From: Bacteroidales bacterium
Lineage (GTDB): Bacteria > Bacteroidota > Bacteroidia > Bacteroidales > Muribaculaceae
DNA length: 37,174 nt
Direction: 5' to 3'
Assembly: GCA_020860445.1 (NCBI GenBank)
Contig: JAJBUH010000069.1
Coordinates: forward strand, 1 to 37,174
In this document: positions 24,595 to 34,058 of the stretch, piece after piece
Numbering within the stretch: the stretch's first letter is position 1
How the letters are laid out: every line of letters begins with the position of its first letter
The notes under the pieces: generated by a model
What the model was told of the DNA's origin: nothing
The model's database searches: none
Seen by the model: only the letters and a program-made list of their open reading frames with translations
Position numbers and translations under genes: made by a program

Positions 24595-27591
24595 ATGAAT
24601 GAATCAGAGATAAGCCAGCTTTACCTGAAGGATACCTCATTCCAGGACTTAATGCAAAAGCGCATCTTCAACGTGTTGTTGATTGCTTCGCCTTACGATG
24701 CGTTTATGATGGAGGAAGATGGCCGAGTGGAAGAGCAGCTGTATTTTGAATATGTTTCTCTCAATCTGAGCTCGCCACCCCGAGTGTCGAGGGTAGCCCA
24801 TGTGTCTGAGGCTCTCGAAGCCATGGCGCAGAAAAATTTCGACTTGGTGATCGCTATGCCGGGCGTGGACATCTCCGAGACATTCGACGGAGCCGCCTCA
24901 ATCAAGCAGGCTCACCCCGATGTGCCAATTGTCGTGCTGACACCCTTCAGCAAGGAGGTCTCGCGTCGTCTCTCAAATCAAGACTTGTCGCATATCGATT
25001 TTGTGTTCAGCTGGCTTGGCAATGTCGACTTGCTGCTTGCCATCATCAAGCTGCTTGAGGATTTGGCCAATGCCGAGCATGATGTGCTCGATGTGGGCGT
25101 GCAAGCCATCTTGCTGGTCGAGGATTCGGTGCGTTTCTATTCGTCAGTGCTCCCCCACATCTACAAATATCTGCTCAAGCAGTCGAGAGTGTTCTCGACC
25201 GAGGCCCTCAACGAGCACGAGCAGATGCTGCGCATGCGCGGACGCCCAAAGGTGCTCCTGGCCCGCAATTACGAAGAGGCAGTGGAGATGTACCAGAAAT
25301 ACGGCGACCATATCCTGGGTGTCATCAGCGATGTGTCGTTCAATCGCGAGGGCGTCAAGGACCCGCAGGCTGGCCTTAAGCTCTCAAAATACATACGCAA
25401 TTGCGACCCGTATGTGCCTATCATAATCGAGTCTTCAGAACTCGAGAATGCCCACCGAGTGTCGGACTTCTCTGGCATATTCATTGACAAGAACTCAAAG
25501 AAATTGCCGGTCGACCTGGGCGATGCCATTGCTGCAAATTTCGGCTTTGGCGAGTTTGTGGTGCGCGAGCCGCACACTGGCCAGGAAGTGATGCGCCTCC
25601 ATACCCTCAAGGATCTGCAGAAGAAAATATTTGAGATTCCTGATGATTCGCTCCTCTATCACGCCTCGCGCAACGACATATCGCGCTGGCTCTATTCTCG
25701 CGCTCTGTTCCCTATAGCCGAGGTGCTGAAGAGCCATCGCAGCCACACCCTCGAGGATATCCCCGAGACCAAGCAGCTGATCTTCGATATGATCGTCAAA
25801 TACCGTAAGATGAAGAATCGCGGCGTAGTGGCTGTGTTCAAGAAGGAGCGCTTTGACTACTACTCCAATTTCGCACGCATAGGCCAGGGCTCGCTTGGCG
25901 GCAAGGGTCGTGGCTTGGCTTTTGTCGATTCCATAATCAAGAAAAATCCTATTTGTGGCAATTTCCACGGCGTGGCTATCACCATACCGCGCAGCGTGGT
26001 GCTCTGCACGGATATTTTCGACGAGTTTATGGAGACCAACCATCTCTATCCCTTTGCCCTTAGCAATGCTTCTGACGAGGAGATTCTGGCTCGCTTTGAA
26101 GAGGCGCGCCTCCCCGAGCGCATTCGCGAGGACTTGCTTGCTCTCTACGAGGTGGTTGACCGACCGTTGGCAATCCGCAGTTCGAGCTTGCTCGAAGACA
26201 GCCACTACCAGCCATTTGCTGGCATCTATTCTACCTACATGATACCCCATGTCGATGATCCGCAAGAGATGCTTACCCTGATGTGCAACGCTATCAAGGG
26301 CGTGTATGCGTCGGTATTCTATGCGGCATCCAAGGCATACATGACTGCTACCTCAAATGTAATCGATCAGGAGAAGATGGCGGTCATCATACAGGAGGTG
26401 GTAGGTGACTATCATAAGGGATATTATTTCCCATCGTTCTCTGGCGTAGGGCGTTCGCTCAACTATTATCCCATCAACGGCGAAAAAGCCGAGGATGGCG
26501 TGGCGCAAGTGGCTGTCGGCTTGGGCAAATACATAGTAGACGGTGCTCGCAGTCTGCGCTTCTCGCCCAAGCATCCGGCCAGCTGTCTGCAGACCTCGAC
26601 TCTCGACCTGGCTCTGCGAGACACTCAGACTCATCTGCTTGCCCTTGCGGCCCATGAGACCGATGAGAAGCCGCTTCAAGTTGATGACGGTTTCAACATT
26701 GTCAAGAAGCCGGTGCAAGACTTCGCCAACACCGGCGCCCTGAAATATATCGCCTCGACCTACGATTTCCGCAGCCAGATGATCTATGATTCTGAAATGG
26801 GAGTGGGCCGGCGCGTGGTTACATTCGCCAATATGCTCCGCGACAAAGCATTCCCCTTGGCCGAGGCTGTCGATTTCATGCTGCAACTCGGCCAAAGCGA
26901 AATGCGCCGTCCGGTAGAAATCGAATTTGCTGGCCAGGTATTCCCCAAAGTATCCAAAAATGGTCTGAAGGGCATCATCTATTGGCTGCAAATCCGACCG
27001 ATTATTGACAAGAAAGACATGGTCGATGATGATGTGCTTGAGATACCCGATGACGAACTCATCCTCAAGAGTTATACCGCTCTTGGGCATGGCAACATCG
27101 ACAACATCGACACTATAGTGTACGTCAAGCCCGATAAGTTTGATTCTTTCCACACCCCTCAGATGGCTCGTGACATAGCCAAGCTGAATCGCCAATTTGT
27201 CGAGGAGGGTAGGAATTACATCCTGATCGGGCCTGGCCGCTGGGGCTCGAGCGATTCGGCTCTTGGCATCCCCGTCAAGTGGGCTGATATCTCAGCTGCT
27301 CGCTTGATCGTGGAATCCTCGTTGAGCAATTATCGCGTAGAACCGAGCCAAGGCACCCATTTCTTCCAGAACCTCACCTCATTTGGAGTGGGGTATTTCA
27401 CGATCAACACAGCCATAGGCGACGGGGTGGCAGACACTGCTTTCTTAGATGCCCAGCCGGCTGTCTACGAAGACGAGTTCATAAGAGTGGTAAGGTTTGA
27501 CCAACCGCTGCCCATCGCAATCAATGGCAAGAAGAGCATTGGCGTGGTGGGCAAGCCCCGGGGCGCTGAGCCTCTCGTCCAACAAGAGTGA
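24595..27591 (+). CDS. Two-receiver PEP-synthase-like (PPDK N-terminal domain) protein
   Basis: 998 residues. Residues about 24-155 form a receiver-like fold without a clear phospho-acceptor. Residues about 169-315 form a second receiver with acidic pocket LLVEDS (173-178) and likely phospho-Asp D246 (GVISDVSF). From about 420 comes the ATP-grasp nucleotide-binding domain of pyruvate phosphate dikinase/PEP synthase: GQGSLGGKGRGLAF (430-443), LAIRSSSLLEDSHYQPFAG (525-543), and GPGRWGSSDSALG near 879. The swivelling phospho-histidine domain and the PEP/pyruvate barrel are absent, so it cannot be a normal PEP synthase. It is probably a signalling or phosphotransfer protein in which the receivers gate an ATP-dependent step (inference). 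It heads an operon, 49 bases before the coiled-coil gene. Confidence 0.82.
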   Translation: MNESEISQLYLKDTSFQDLMQKRIFNVLLIASPYDAFMMEEDGRVEEQLYFEYVSLNLSSPPRVSRVAHVSEALEAMAQKNFDLVIAMPGVDISETFDGAASIKQAHPDVPIVVLTPFSKEVSRRLSNQDLSHIDFVFSWLGNVDLLLAIIKLLEDLANAEHDVLDVGVQAILLVEDSVRFYSSVLPHIYKYLLKQSRVFSTEALNEHEQMLRMRGRPKVLLARNYEEAVEMYQKYGDHILGVISDVSFNREGVKDPQAGLKLSKYIRNCDPYVPIIIESSELENAHRVSDFSGIFIDKNSKKLPVDLGDAIAANFGFGEFVVREPHTGQEVMRLHTLKDLQKKIFEIPDDSLLYHASRNDISRWLYSRALFPIAEVLKSHRSHTLEDIPETKQLIFDMIVKYRKMKNRGVVAVFKKERFDYYSNFARIGQGSLGGKGRGLAFVDSIIKKNPICGNFHGVAITIPRSVVLCTDIFDEFMETNHLYPFALSNASDEEILARFEEARLPERIREDLLALYEVVDRPLAIRSSSLLEDSHYQPFAGIYSTYMIPHVDDPQEMLTLMCNAIKGVYASVFYAASKAYMTATSNVIDQEKMAVIIQEVVGDYHKGYYFPSFSGVGRSLNYYPINGEKAEDGVAQVAVGLGKYIVDGARSLRFSPKHPASCLQTSTLDLALRDTQTHLLALAAHETDEKPLQVDDGFNIVKKPVQDFANTGALKYIASTYDFRSQMIYDSEMGVGRRVVTFANMLRDKAFPLAEAVDFMLQLGQSEMRRPVEIEFAGQVFPKVSKNGLKGIIYWLQIRPIIDKKDMVDDDVLEIPDDELILKSYTALGHGNIDNIDTIVYVKPDKFDSFHTPQMARDIAKLNRQFVEEGRNYILIGPGRWGSSDSALGIPVKWADISAARLIVESSLSNYRVEPSQGTHFFQNLTSFGVGYFTINTAIGDGVADTAFLDAQPAVYEDEFIRVVRFDQPLPIAINGKKSIGVVGKPRGAEPLVQQE

Positions 27592-27640
27592 AAACTCATT
27601 CCTCCTCCCTTTTTTCTTACCTTGAAACTGTAATCTGAGA

Positions 27641-29047
27641 ATGCCAATCTTGAACAACATAAAACGCATATTCGGCTTCGGCGATGATGGCCTCGAGGAT
27701 TCCGAGACTGATATGGAACATTCCCAACCTCAATCAGCCGATGCTCAGCCGGCAATCCTTCCGGCCGCAGAGCCCCCAGTGCCCGACTCTGACAAGGTGC
27801 GTCAAATATTCAATGGGGTAGTCGAGGTGTTCAACCGCGCGCTTCCTACCTTCATCAGCGGAGCCGTCGACCCCGAAAAGCAGACTCAACAGCTTTACGA
27901 CTCTCTTGACGATTCGCTTAAGGCATACTTGGCCCAAGTTGAGGCCCAGGTTACCGAGTTTTGCCATGCCGAATGGGAACAGGAGAAAAAGCGCTTGGAG
28001 GACGAAGCGGCTACTCTGCGCCAGAAAGCCAAGGACCTGGAAGATAAGCGTGCGGCCCTCAATGACCAGAAGCTAAGCGCCGAGCGCCAAAAGCGTGCCC
28101 TAAGCGACCGGGTGCGCGACCTTGAGCAAGAGGTGCAGCGCCTTGAGGCTGAGAAAGAGCAACTCGACATCGAAAACAAGTGCATGATCAACAAGACCAA
28201 GGCTGCTGCGGTGATGGAGAGCGAACTCGAAGAGCTGCGTGCCATAGCCAGCGAGCGCAAGGATGATCAGAGCACTGAGCCGATGCCAACAACCCCCGAA
28301 GCGCAAGCCGAGATTGAAAAACTTCAAGCTCAACTCAAGGAAAAAGAGGCTACTATAGCCGAGAAGGATGCCGCCATAGCGGAAAAGGATGCTGCCATAG
28401 CGGAAAAAGATGGCCTAATTGCGGATAAGGAGGCAAAGATAACCGAGAAAGATGCTCTCATTGCAGAGCGGGATGCCTCTATTGCTGATCGAGACAGCCA
28501 ATTGGCAGAAAAAGATAAGGCTATTGCCGAGCAACAAGATACGCAGAGCGAGATTGAGGAGATAAAGCAGCAGGTAGAGAAATTTGAAGAGGTGCGCTCA
28601 AAGATGGATGCCCGCTATGAGAAGATGAAGCAGACACTGAGCGGAGTGCAAACCGAGAACGAATCTCTGCGTCAGACAATACGCAACAATTTGCTCCAAA
28701 ACGCTGACGAGCAGAAGCGTCTGCGCCAGCGCATAGCCGACCTCGAGAACGAACTCGAGAGGAAAGAAGCAGCCGAGGGTGAGAAGATCAGCATTGCGGC
28801 CTCGCCCGAGGAACCCTACCAGCATACGGTAGAGAGGCAAAAGCCTCCGCGCAAACGCAAGCGTGTCCAAGCCGAGGCCAACGACCTTGACGACATGGTG
28901 GCGGGTACCGATTGGCTCGTCGCCACTCCGGCCGAAGATGTGTCGATGCGGCCGACCGAGAAGAATCCTGACTTTGGTTATCAGCCGCCTCAGCGCAAGA
29001 CCAAGCCGGCAGTGCCCGATGCCCAAATGTCGCTTTTTGATTTTTAA
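27641..29047 (+). CDS. Coiled-coil protein with 7-residue repeats
   Basis: 468 residues, no signal peptide. A basic-hydrophobic N-terminus (MPILNNIKRIFGFG), an acidic Pro-rich linker, a short conserved-looking domain (about 50-110, VRQIFNGVVEVFNRALPTFISGA), then a long coiled coil to about residue 390. Nine near-identical 7-residue units of the form IAEKDAA occupy residues 239-301. The C-terminal tail is basic (PPRKRKRVQA) and ends DAQMSLFDF, a short motif that resembles a sliding-clamp-binding peptide (QxxLFxF; inference). The function is unknown. Its place directly after the two-receiver protein and before DPP-IV suggests co-expression. Confidence 0.75.
   Translation: MPILNNIKRIFGFGDDGLEDSETDMEHSQPQSADAQPAILPAAEPPVPDSDKVRQIFNGVVEVFNRALPTFISGAVDPEKQTQQLYDSLDDSLKAYLAQVEAQVTEFCHAEWEQEKKRLEDEAATLRQKAKDLEDKRAALNDQKLSAERQKRALSDRVRDLEQEVQRLEAEKEQLDIENKCMINKTKAAAVMESELEELRAIASERKDDQSTEPMPTTPEAQAEIEKLQAQLKEKEATIAEKDAAIAEKDAAIAEKDGLIADKEAKITEKDALIAERDASIADRDSQLAEKDKAIAEQQDTQSEIEEIKQQVEKFEEVRSKMDARYEKMKQTLSGVQTENESLRQTIRNNLLQNADEQKRLRQRIADLENELERKEAAEGEKISIAASPEEPYQHTVERQKPPRKRKRVQAEANDLDDMVAGTDWLVATPAEDVSMRPTEKNPDFGYQPPQRKTKPAVPDAQMSLFDF
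28355..28543 (+). repeat. Nine 21-bp coding repeats
   Basis: Units of 21 bases start every 21 bases from 28355, each encoding I/L-A/T-E/D-x-D/E-x-x. The first three are almost identical at the DNA level, the rest diverged. Copy number could vary by slippage or recombination without changing frame. Confidence 0.8.
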
Positions 29048-29065
29048 AGATTTACGTTTTGACTT

Positions 29066-31252
29066 ATGAAAACAAGACTCCGCATATTTTTCCTTCCGTT
29101 ATGCGCCTTTGCGGCTATGAGCGTCAGCGCTCAGATATCGCAGAGCGTCAAAGACATAGCCCCCTATGTCTATCCCCAGAATAAGCCGGCAGCGCCGCCG
29201 AGTTTCGCTTATGCCCCTGATGGCCAAGGGTATCTGTTGCTATCAGCCGATGCCCGCACCATCGACCGCTATGACATAGCTACTGGCAAAAAGATTGAGA
29301 CTGTGTTTGATGCCACTCACACTCGCGAATCCACAATCGATGCCATCGAGGGGTTTGAAATGAGCCAAAATGGCCGCTATCTGTTGGTCTACACCAACAG
29401 CGAACCCATCTACCGCTACTCATTCACGGCTGAATACTATGTCTACGAGGTGCGTACCCGACTGCTTAAACCTCTGTCCACTACCTATCCGCGCCAGCGC
29501 GCCCCGCTGATGTCGAGCGATGGCCGCATGGTGGCATTCGTTGCCGCTTACGACAACAATATCTATATCCGCAAAAACGATTACGGTTCGGAGGTGCAAG
29601 TCACTACCGATGGCGCTGAAAATGAGATTATCAACGGCGTGCCCGACTGGGTGTACGAAGAGGAATTCTCGACCCAGCGCTCTATGGTATGGGCTCCCGA
29701 CAATCTGATGCTCTGCTATCTGAAATACAACGAAACAGCTGTGCCTCTGTATTCACTGCCTATCTACCAAGGCACCTGCGACCCCAAGGACCAATACGCT
29801 CTCTATCCTGGCAATTATGAGTACAAGTATCCGGTGGCAGGCGAGCCAAATTCGATTGTCACTCTGCACTCATACGATGTGGAGACACGCAAAATCAAGG
29901 ATATCACTCTGCCTGACAACAAGATAGAGTACATACCGCGCATCGCTTACGGCCCTGACCCCGAGTGTCTGCTCGTATCGACCCTCAACCGCGACCAAAA
30001 CCATTTTGAGATTTACAGTGTTAATCCAAAGTCGACCGTCTCCAAATCAGTCTATATGGAGGAATCCAAGGCTTGGATAGCCCCAGAGACCTACGAGAAT
30101 CTGCAGTGTCTGGATGATGGCTTTGTGGTGCAATCTTCGCGCACCGGATACAGCCATCTGTACAAGTATTCTTACGCGGGCGCGCTCAAGAATACTTATA
30201 CATCGGGCGACTTTGACGTAACTGATTTTTACGGAGTGGATGCCAAGGGAAATTGTTTCTATCAAGCAGCCTATCCTTCACCTCTTGACCGCACTGTGAA
30301 TAAGATTGACACTAAAGGGAAAACCTCAATCATCTCCAAAGGATCCGGCACCACTTCCGCATCCTTCTCGCCTGACATGGCTTACGCGATGCTTCGCTAC
30401 AGCGACGCCAGTACTCCCCCGATCTACACCATCAACTCGGCTGATGGCAAGCAGCTGCGTGTGCTCGAGGACAATGCCTCGTATGCCCAGCGCATGGCCG
30501 CTATGCCCAAAAAAGAGTTTTTCACTATGACATCAGATGGCAACATCCTCAATGGCTACATCATCCGCTCAAACGCCTCGGGTGCTGCGCCGGTGGTGAT
30601 GTACCAGTACAGCGGTCCGGGCTCTCAGTCGGTGCTGAATAATTGGACCATGGACTGGGACAATTATTTTGCTACACAGGGCATCACGGTGGTTTGCGTT
30701 GACGGTCGCGGCACCGGTGGCCGAGGCCGCGCATTTATGGATGTCGTCTACAAGCGTCTTGGCTATTACGAGACGATCGATCAGGTGAATGCCGCTCGCT
30801 GGGTGGCACAGCAGTCTTGGGCTGATCCTAAAAAGATTGGCATCTTTGGCTGGAGCTACGGCGGATACGAGACACTGATGGCCGCATCAGCCGATGGCGC
30901 ACCTTATGCTGCGGCTTTGGCCGTTGCCCCGGTTACGAGTTGGCGATTCTACGACTCGATCTATACCGAGCGTTATATGCTCACCCCTCAACAAAACGAG
31001 GCCAACTATCGCACCTCGTCGCCTATCAACCGCACAGCCAGCCTGTGCTGTCCATTGCTCATTATGTATGGCACAGCCGATGACAATGTGCATCCCCAGA
31101 ACTCGTTGCAATACGTGTCGATGCTGCAGAGCCAGGGAGGATTCTGCGATATGCTCGTCTTCCCCAACATGAATCACAGCATCTATGGCTGCAATTCGCG
31201 CTCAGTGGTCTATGGCCGCATGTTTGATTACTTTTGCTCTCACCTTAAGTAA
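29066..31252 (+). CDS. Dipeptidyl peptidase IV (family S9B)
   Basis: 728 residues with a signal peptide (MKTRLRIFFLPLCAFAAMSVSAQ), so exported. It removes X-Pro or X-Ala dipeptides from peptide N-termini. The beta-propeller N-terminal region carries the substrate-anchoring double Glu (PDWVYEEEFS). The alpha/beta-hydrolase domain has the triad S597 (GWSYGGYE), D672 (GTADDNVH) and H704 (NMNHSIYG), with spacings of 75 and 32 residues close to the human enzyme. The oxyanion segment VMYQYSGPGSQ is also present. It supports peptide use from host or diet protein in the periplasm. It begins 18 bases after the coiled-coil gene. Confidence 0.95.
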   Translation: MKTRLRIFFLPLCAFAAMSVSAQISQSVKDIAPYVYPQNKPAAPPSFAYAPDGQGYLLLSADARTIDRYDIATGKKIETVFDATHTRESTIDAIEGFEMSQNGRYLLVYTNSEPIYRYSFTAEYYVYEVRTRLLKPLSTTYPRQRAPLMSSDGRMVAFVAAYDNNIYIRKNDYGSEVQVTTDGAENEIINGVPDWVYEEEFSTQRSMVWAPDNLMLCYLKYNETAVPLYSLPIYQGTCDPKDQYALYPGNYEYKYPVAGEPNSIVTLHSYDVETRKIKDITLPDNKIEYIPRIAYGPDPECLLVSTLNRDQNHFEIYSVNPKSTVSKSVYMEESKAWIAPETYENLQCLDDGFVVQSSRTGYSHLYKYSYAGALKNTYTSGDFDVTDFYGVDAKGNCFYQAAYPSPLDRTVNKIDTKGKTSIISKGSGTTSASFSPDMAYAMLRYSDASTPPIYTINSADGKQLRVLEDNASYAQRMAAMPKKEFFTMTSDGNILNGYIIRSNASGAAPVVMYQYSGPGSQSVLNNWTMDWDNYFATQGITVVCVDGRGTGGRGRAFMDVVYKRLGYYETIDQVNAARWVAQQSWADPKKIGIFGWSYGGYETLMAASADGAPYAAALAVAPVTSWRFYDSIYTERYMLTPQQNEANYRTSSPINRTASLCCPLLIMYGTADDNVHPQNSLQYVSMLQSQGGFCDMLVFPNMNHSIYGCNSRSVVYGRMFDYFCSHLK

Positions 31253-31261
31253 AAGGGTGGC

Positions 31262-31325
31262 TACTTTTGACTTTTGACTTTTGACTTTTGACTTCGCGAA
31301 AGCGTTGACTTTTGACTTGACTTTG
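31262..31325. repeat. Tandem ACTTTTG repeats
   Basis: Five or more copies of ACTTTTG, partly in tandem, fill the gap between the DPP-IV stop and the next start, with TTCGCGAAAGCG, a short hairpin, in the middle. Similar low-complexity tracts lie between other genes of this window (20174-20201). Confidence 0.7.
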
Positions 31326-31326
31326 A

Positions 31327-32640
31327 ATGCAAGAAAAGATAGAATTCAATACAATATTGACTAAGATGCAGTGGACATGGACCATCTGCTTCGGAGCCAT
31401 AATCGCCCTGGTAGGTTTGGGCTACTGGGTCGGCCACACTTGGTTGCCATTTGTCGGTTTGGGTTTGATGATCCCAGTCACAGTGTTTGGCAATGCGAGT
31501 GTGGCTCGCGGTCAAGCGTGTTGCACGCTGATTACTCATTACACCGATTACTCGCTCTTCCTGTCATCGGTGATAATGATAATCATCAACTTGATCAATT
31601 CAAAGTGGGTAACCAACGAACATCTGCTGAACCTGCAGTCGGGCATTCCCTACATCCCGGCATTAGTGGTGTTCACGGTCTCGACGGTGATGTACGGCGC
31701 GGCCATGTGTAGGCGCCTACACACCGAGTATTGCCGAGCTTGCAAGGAGCAGGCCGGGCGCACCCTGCGCGAGTCGCTGCAGCGCAATGTGCTGCATGCC
31801 GAGGCTAAGTTCCAGCTCAAGCTGGCATTCGCCTTGTGCCTAATCATGGCTATACTCGGTTGGGTATATTATGATGTGTTCTACATCAACATCAATATCA
31901 ATACCCCCGACTCGTTCTTCTTTTTCTTGGTTCCGGTAGCCGTGTATGTGCTTTCGCTGGTGTTTGTGTTTACACGCTATGCGAGCATGCAGTTTGAGGT
32001 TTCCATTTCTCCAGGTCGCATGGGGCGCGATTCACGCACTGTGTTGCGTTATATGGTTGTCAAGGACGACAAGATATTGCTCGAACTTGTGGCCACCGAC
32101 AGCACCGGGGCCCAGATGTGGGATACGCCCGCTCAGGTAGAAGTGCCATTCACCGAAGAGGTCGACCAGCAACAGGCGGTTGATGTATTCCGCAACATCT
32201 CTGGGGCTGATGACTTCACCATCAAGCGTCTTTTCGCAACCAGCAAGGGGATGTCAAACGGTTTCCACTTCGCCGCTTTCCTCAAGGCTGACGAGCCTAC
32301 GCCAGGCTTTACTGCTCAGGGATTCACTCTCTATGAGATCAATCAGATGATGCGTTCCGGCCAGGTGGCTCGTGCATTCGCTTACGAGATACATCGCGTG
32401 TTTACCATCACAATGGCATGGAAGACCTACACGCGCGAGGGCAAGCGCCTGTATCCCATCAAGAATTATCGTCCGACTTTCCGTCTCACCGACTTCAAGG
32501 ACTGGGATGTCGATTACAGCGACTTGCATTGGATCAGCGTGGCCAAGAACAATGAGGACCAGCCATTCTTCCGTTGGCGTCGATTCTGGCGCAACCATAT
32601 TTCAGGAGTTGACTTGCGATGGAGGAAAAAGCACTCTTAG
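31327..32640 (+). CDS. Multi-pass membrane protein with soluble C-terminal domain, unknown function
   Basis: 437 residues. About five or six membrane segments lie in the first 215 residues (ICFGAIIALVGLGYWVG, FVGLGLMIPVTVFG, FLSSVIMIIINLI, IPALVVFTVSTVMYG, LAFALCLIMAILGWVYY, FFFFLVPVAVYVLSLVFVF), followed by a soluble domain of about 215 residues (RTVLRYMVVKDDKILLELVAT, KTYTREGKRLYPIKNYRP). The C-terminal half has the look of a Nudix-like fold but I cannot find the Nudix box. Its last 22 bases overlap the start of miaA, so the two are translationally coupled. I do not recognise the family. Confidence 0.75.
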   Translation: MQEKIEFNTILTKMQWTWTICFGAIIALVGLGYWVGHTWLPFVGLGLMIPVTVFGNASVARGQACCTLITHYTDYSLFLSSVIMIIINLINSKWVTNEHLLNLQSGIPYIPALVVFTVSTVMYGAAMCRRLHTEYCRACKEQAGRTLRESLQRNVLHAEAKFQLKLAFALCLIMAILGWVYYDVFYINININTPDSFFFFLVPVAVYVLSLVFVFTRYASMQFEVSISPGRMGRDSRTVLRYMVVKDDKILLELVATDSTGAQMWDTPAQVEVPFTEEVDQQQAVDVFRNISGADDFTIKRLFATSKGMSNGFHFAAFLKADEPTPGFTAQGFTLYEINQMMRSGQVARAFAYEIHRVFTITMAWKTYTREGKRLYPIKNYRPTFRLTDFKDWDVDYSDLHWISVAKNNEDQPFFRWRRFWRNHISGVDLRWRKKHS

Positions 32641-33545
32641 TAATCACTGGTCCCACGGCTACGGGCAAGACGGCTCGCGCAGTGGCGATTGCGCGGCAGT
32701 TGGGAGGCGAAATCATCAGCGCTGACTCGCGCCAGGTGTATCGTGGCATGGACATAGGCACTGGCAAGGACTTGGACGAATACGGCCAAGTACCTTACCA
32801 TCTTATAGACATCGCTCCCGCTGGATACAAGTATAATCTGTATGAATATCTGCGTGATTTTGACCGCGCCGAGGCTATAGTGCGCAGGCATGGCGCACAG
32901 CCTATATTATGCGGAGGCACTGGGCTTTATGTCGAATCGGTGCTGAAGGGGCTGCAGCTCCCCGATGTGCCAGCCAATCCAGAGCTGAGGGAGAACCTGC
33001 GCGGCAAGAACATAGATGGGCTTGAGGCCATACTGCGCGAGAAAAAGACGCTGCATAATACCACCGACATTGACACATGCCAGCGCGCAATCCGCGCTAT
33101 CGAGATAGCTACCTATTATGAGCAGCATCCCGATGTGGCTGTCGGTGCCGAGCCTCATCCGCGCACCGATGCCATGGTGATTGGCGTAGACATTAGCCGC
33201 GAGCTGAGGCGCGAACGCATCTCTGCTCGACTGCGCGCTCGCTTGGACGCAGGTATGGTCGAGGAGGGCAGGGCGCTCTTGGAGAGCGGCATTTCGCCCG
33301 ACGACTTGATGTATTACGGCTTGGAGTATAAATATCTCACCCTGTATCTTACGGGCAAGTTGCAGTACAAAGAAATGGTGGATCAGCTTGAGATTGCGAT
33401 CCACCAATTTGCCAAGCGTCAGATGACCTGGTTTAGGGGTATGGAACGGCGCGGTTTTCACATCCATTGGCTGTCGGCGCTGTTGAGCATTGACGATTTC
33501 GCCGCCGAGGCCATCAAGATTATGAAGCAGCCTCGCTGCTGCTGA
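32619..33545 (+). CDS. miaA: tRNA dimethylallyltransferase
   Basis: 308 residues. Transfers a dimethylallyl group from DMAPP to A37 of tRNAs that read UNN codons. Visible: P-loop GPTATGKT (11-18), ISADSRQVYRGMDIGTGK (substrate-binding D and the tRNA-contacting loop), PILCGGTGLYVESVLKG, and the R-A-I-R-A-I-E segment (CQRAIRAIEI), then KRQMTWFRG near the end. Bacteroidales often carry two miaA paralogues; this one may be either. The start ATG 32619 lies within the membrane-protein gene. Its 3' end overlaps the convergent lipoprotein gene by 26 bases. Confidence 0.95.
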   Translation: MEEKALLVITGPTATGKTARAVAIARQLGGEIISADSRQVYRGMDIGTGKDLDEYGQVPYHLIDIAPAGYKYNLYEYLRDFDRAEAIVRRHGAQPILCGGTGLYVESVLKGLQLPDVPANPELRENLRGKNIDGLEAILREKKTLHNTTDIDTCQRAIRAIEIATYYEQHPDVAVGAEPHPRTDAMVIGVDISRELRRERISARLRARLDAGMVEEGRALLESGISPDDLMYYGLEYKYLTLYLTGKLQYKEMVDQLEIAIHQFAKRQMTWFRGMERRGFHIHWLSALLSIDDFAAEAIKIMKQPRCC

Positions 33546-33966
33546 GTTCGCCCGTTGCTATCACGTAAGTGAGGGTTGTGTTGAGCAGCTCCACTACATA
33601 TTTTGTCGAGTTGCGCGTCACAGAAAATACTTGGTCGGTAGTCTCAGTCTCTTGCAGATAGTTGTATAGAATCGGAGGAAAGTCATCAAACAACAAGGTC
33701 TGGGGCAAAGGGCTGCCGTTGCCGTTGATCGAGGTCCACTTGCAGTTGTTGTCAAACACGATAGTGGGCCCGTTCTTGAGTATCACGGTGTAGGAGGTAT
33801 CGGTGTATGTAAAGCTGTATAGCTGTGTGTTGGGATAGTATTGCGAGATGAATGACTGAATCTCTCTCGGCATTTCGCCGTATAGATCATTGCTGGAGCA
33901 ACCCCCGCACATCGTCACTGATAAAAAAATTAGCAGTAGGAGTGTTAAATCGAATATTTTTTTCAT
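33520..33966 (-). CDS. Small lipoprotein, PepSY-like (DUF2874)
   Basis: 148 residues. The N-terminus is a lipoprotein signal (MKKIFDLTLLLLIFLSVTMCGGC) with C23 after Gly-Gly as the likely lipid-bearing residue, though C20 is possible. The mature part has the PepSY-like/DUF2874 pattern: MPREIQSFISQYYPN, YTDTSYTVILKNGPTIVFDNNCKW, PLPQTLLFDDFPPILYNYL, SVTRNSTKYVVELLN. Such proteins are periplasmic or surface and their role is unknown. It stands alone; the 3' end overlaps miaA by 26 bases on the other strand, both ending in the same GCAGC run. Confidence 0.8.
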   Translation of the reverse strand: MKKIFDLTLLLLIFLSVTMCGGCSSNDLYGEMPREIQSFISQYYPNTQLYSFTYTDTSYTVILKNGPTIVFDNNCKWTSINGNGSPLPQTLLFDDFPPILYNYLQETETTDQVFSVTRNSTKYVVELLNTTLTYVIATGELSSSEAAS

Positions 33967-34058
33967 AATATTTTCGTTTGTTAAAGGTTATTTACCTTTT
34001 ATAAACGCGTGGGGTGGGGGATTTGTTTTTGGTGGGTGTGGTTTTATGAGTCATTGTT

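Noticed and set aside
25495-26265. 256-codon minus-strand ORF
   Set aside because: Antisense shadow of the PEP-synthase-like gene; the low stop frequency follows from codon bias.
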